Assembly: GCF_003286085.1 (NCBI RefSeq)
Contig: NW_020825331.1
Span: forward strand, 682,001 to 746,000
Reading direction: 5' to 3'
From: Drosophila persimilis
Lineage: Eukaryota > Arthropoda > Insecta > Diptera > Drosophilidae
Length of the DNA: 64,000 nt
This document shows, piece after piece, positions 63,198 through 64,000 of the stretch. How positions within the stretch are numbered: position 1 is the first letter of the stretch; the number at the start of each line of letters is the position of its first letter. A program made the position numbers and the translations under genes. A model generated the notes under the pieces. It ran no database searches. It saw only the letters and a list, made by a program, of their open reading frames with translations, and was not told the DNA's origin.

Positions 63198-64000
63198 CTG
63201 CGGAAAAATAGAGAGCACCCACAGATGATATAAAGCATATAGACGATGTATGTTTATATATATTGTACGAGAGAGTGAGTGAGAATACATCTGCAAAGGT
63301 GAGTTCCGTGGTGGACGTGAGCCCGTGGGCCCGTGTGCCCGTGTGCCCGTGGGCGTGTTGTCGCATTGGAACTGTCGTAAAAACTACAAAAATCCCCGAC
63401 AAGTGACATTTGCCAGCTGTTGTTGGACGAAAGACGAGAGTAGGGTGGACTCCGCATCGGGTGATTCCAGTTAAACAATGCCAAAGGCATTAGTCGGTGG
63501 GGCCGGCGCTGACCTTCCCTTTGCTTTGTCTTTATTGTCTTTGCTAATTCCATAGCCGGCCAGGCCCCTATTTATAGTCATGTCAATTAGCCATGAGCCA
63601 TTAAGAGCAGTCAGTTAGACAGGGGGCTTACCTACCACAATATCTATCGGACGATATCGGGCCACATCAGGCATCAGACAACAGCAGACAAAAGCAGACA
63701 AGAGCAGACATGCCGACAAGAATTCTTTCTTAATTATACGACTAAGTCCGTACGTCGGCGGGATCTAGCTTTTGTTGTTACGCCGGACTGGTGACTGGTG
63801 ACTGGTGCCTGGTGACTGGGGAATGGGAATGGGAATGGATGCCCCCGACCCGATGACAAATTAATAATAACTTGTATCGTAAATTAGCCGCAGATTCGGA
63901 GATTCAGTGATCCCCGACTATTCGAGTCCCCGAAATTGCGTAAACTGTGGGTGTCTGTTTGCTTTGGCACCTCTCCATGTGTCGCCCAGTCGCATCTGGG
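63198..64000 (-). other. shakB: Upstream shakB intron, continues past window
   Basis: The first shakB exon in the window opens in phase 0 after a CCGCAG acceptor, so this stretch should be intron. I found no innexin coding sequence in it. It holds a short GTGTGCCC array near 63.33-63.36 kb, a GCAGACA array near 63.68 kb and a GACTGGTG array near 63.79 kb. Confidence 0.7.

Overview
The window looks like Drosophila genomic DNA, most likely from an obscura-group species and from the X-derived arm. Three things point there. The right end carries the 3' half of the innexin gene shaking-B, an X-linked gene in D. melanogaster, with tiny GT-AG introns. A DINE-1/INE-1 (mini-me) repeat sits at 42.4-43.1 kb in a form I recall from D. 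pseudoobscura. The intergenic DNA is unusually rich in short tandem arrays. The species is an inference; the genus is well supported.

Layout. 1-18.2 kb: no gene that I can support; microsatellites, G-rich motifs and ordinary AT-rich spacer. 18.3-19.6 kb (-): an intronless gene for a 412-residue acidic protein with a basic N-terminus. 23.4-23.8 kb (-): an 84-residue TRIM-type RING protein with a 5'UTR intron. 24.8-25.1 kb (+): a candidate 83-residue protein whose ATG is split by an intron. 31.7-32.8 kb (-): a two-exon gene for a 335-residue protein with a strong basic cluster. 42.4-43.1 kb: DINE-1 with an internal A/T-rich minisatellite. 47.8-48.1 kb (+): a second small RING protein. 48.3-49.0 kb: a decayed DINE-1 piece, a cluster of GGCGCC sites and a perfect 25-bp palindrome. 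49.2-60.0 kb: a strand-biased block, A-rich when read in the shakB direction, probably a long shakB 3'UTR. 60.0-63.2 kb (-): the last five coding exons of shakB; the 5' exons lie beyond the window.

shakB encodes a gap-junction (electrical synapse) subunit. The other genes are small, mostly intron-poor and not recognisable beyond the RING domains; nothing in the sequence ties them to one pathway. No tRNA, rRNA, CRISPR, bacterial-type operon, retroviral element or large transposon open frame was found.
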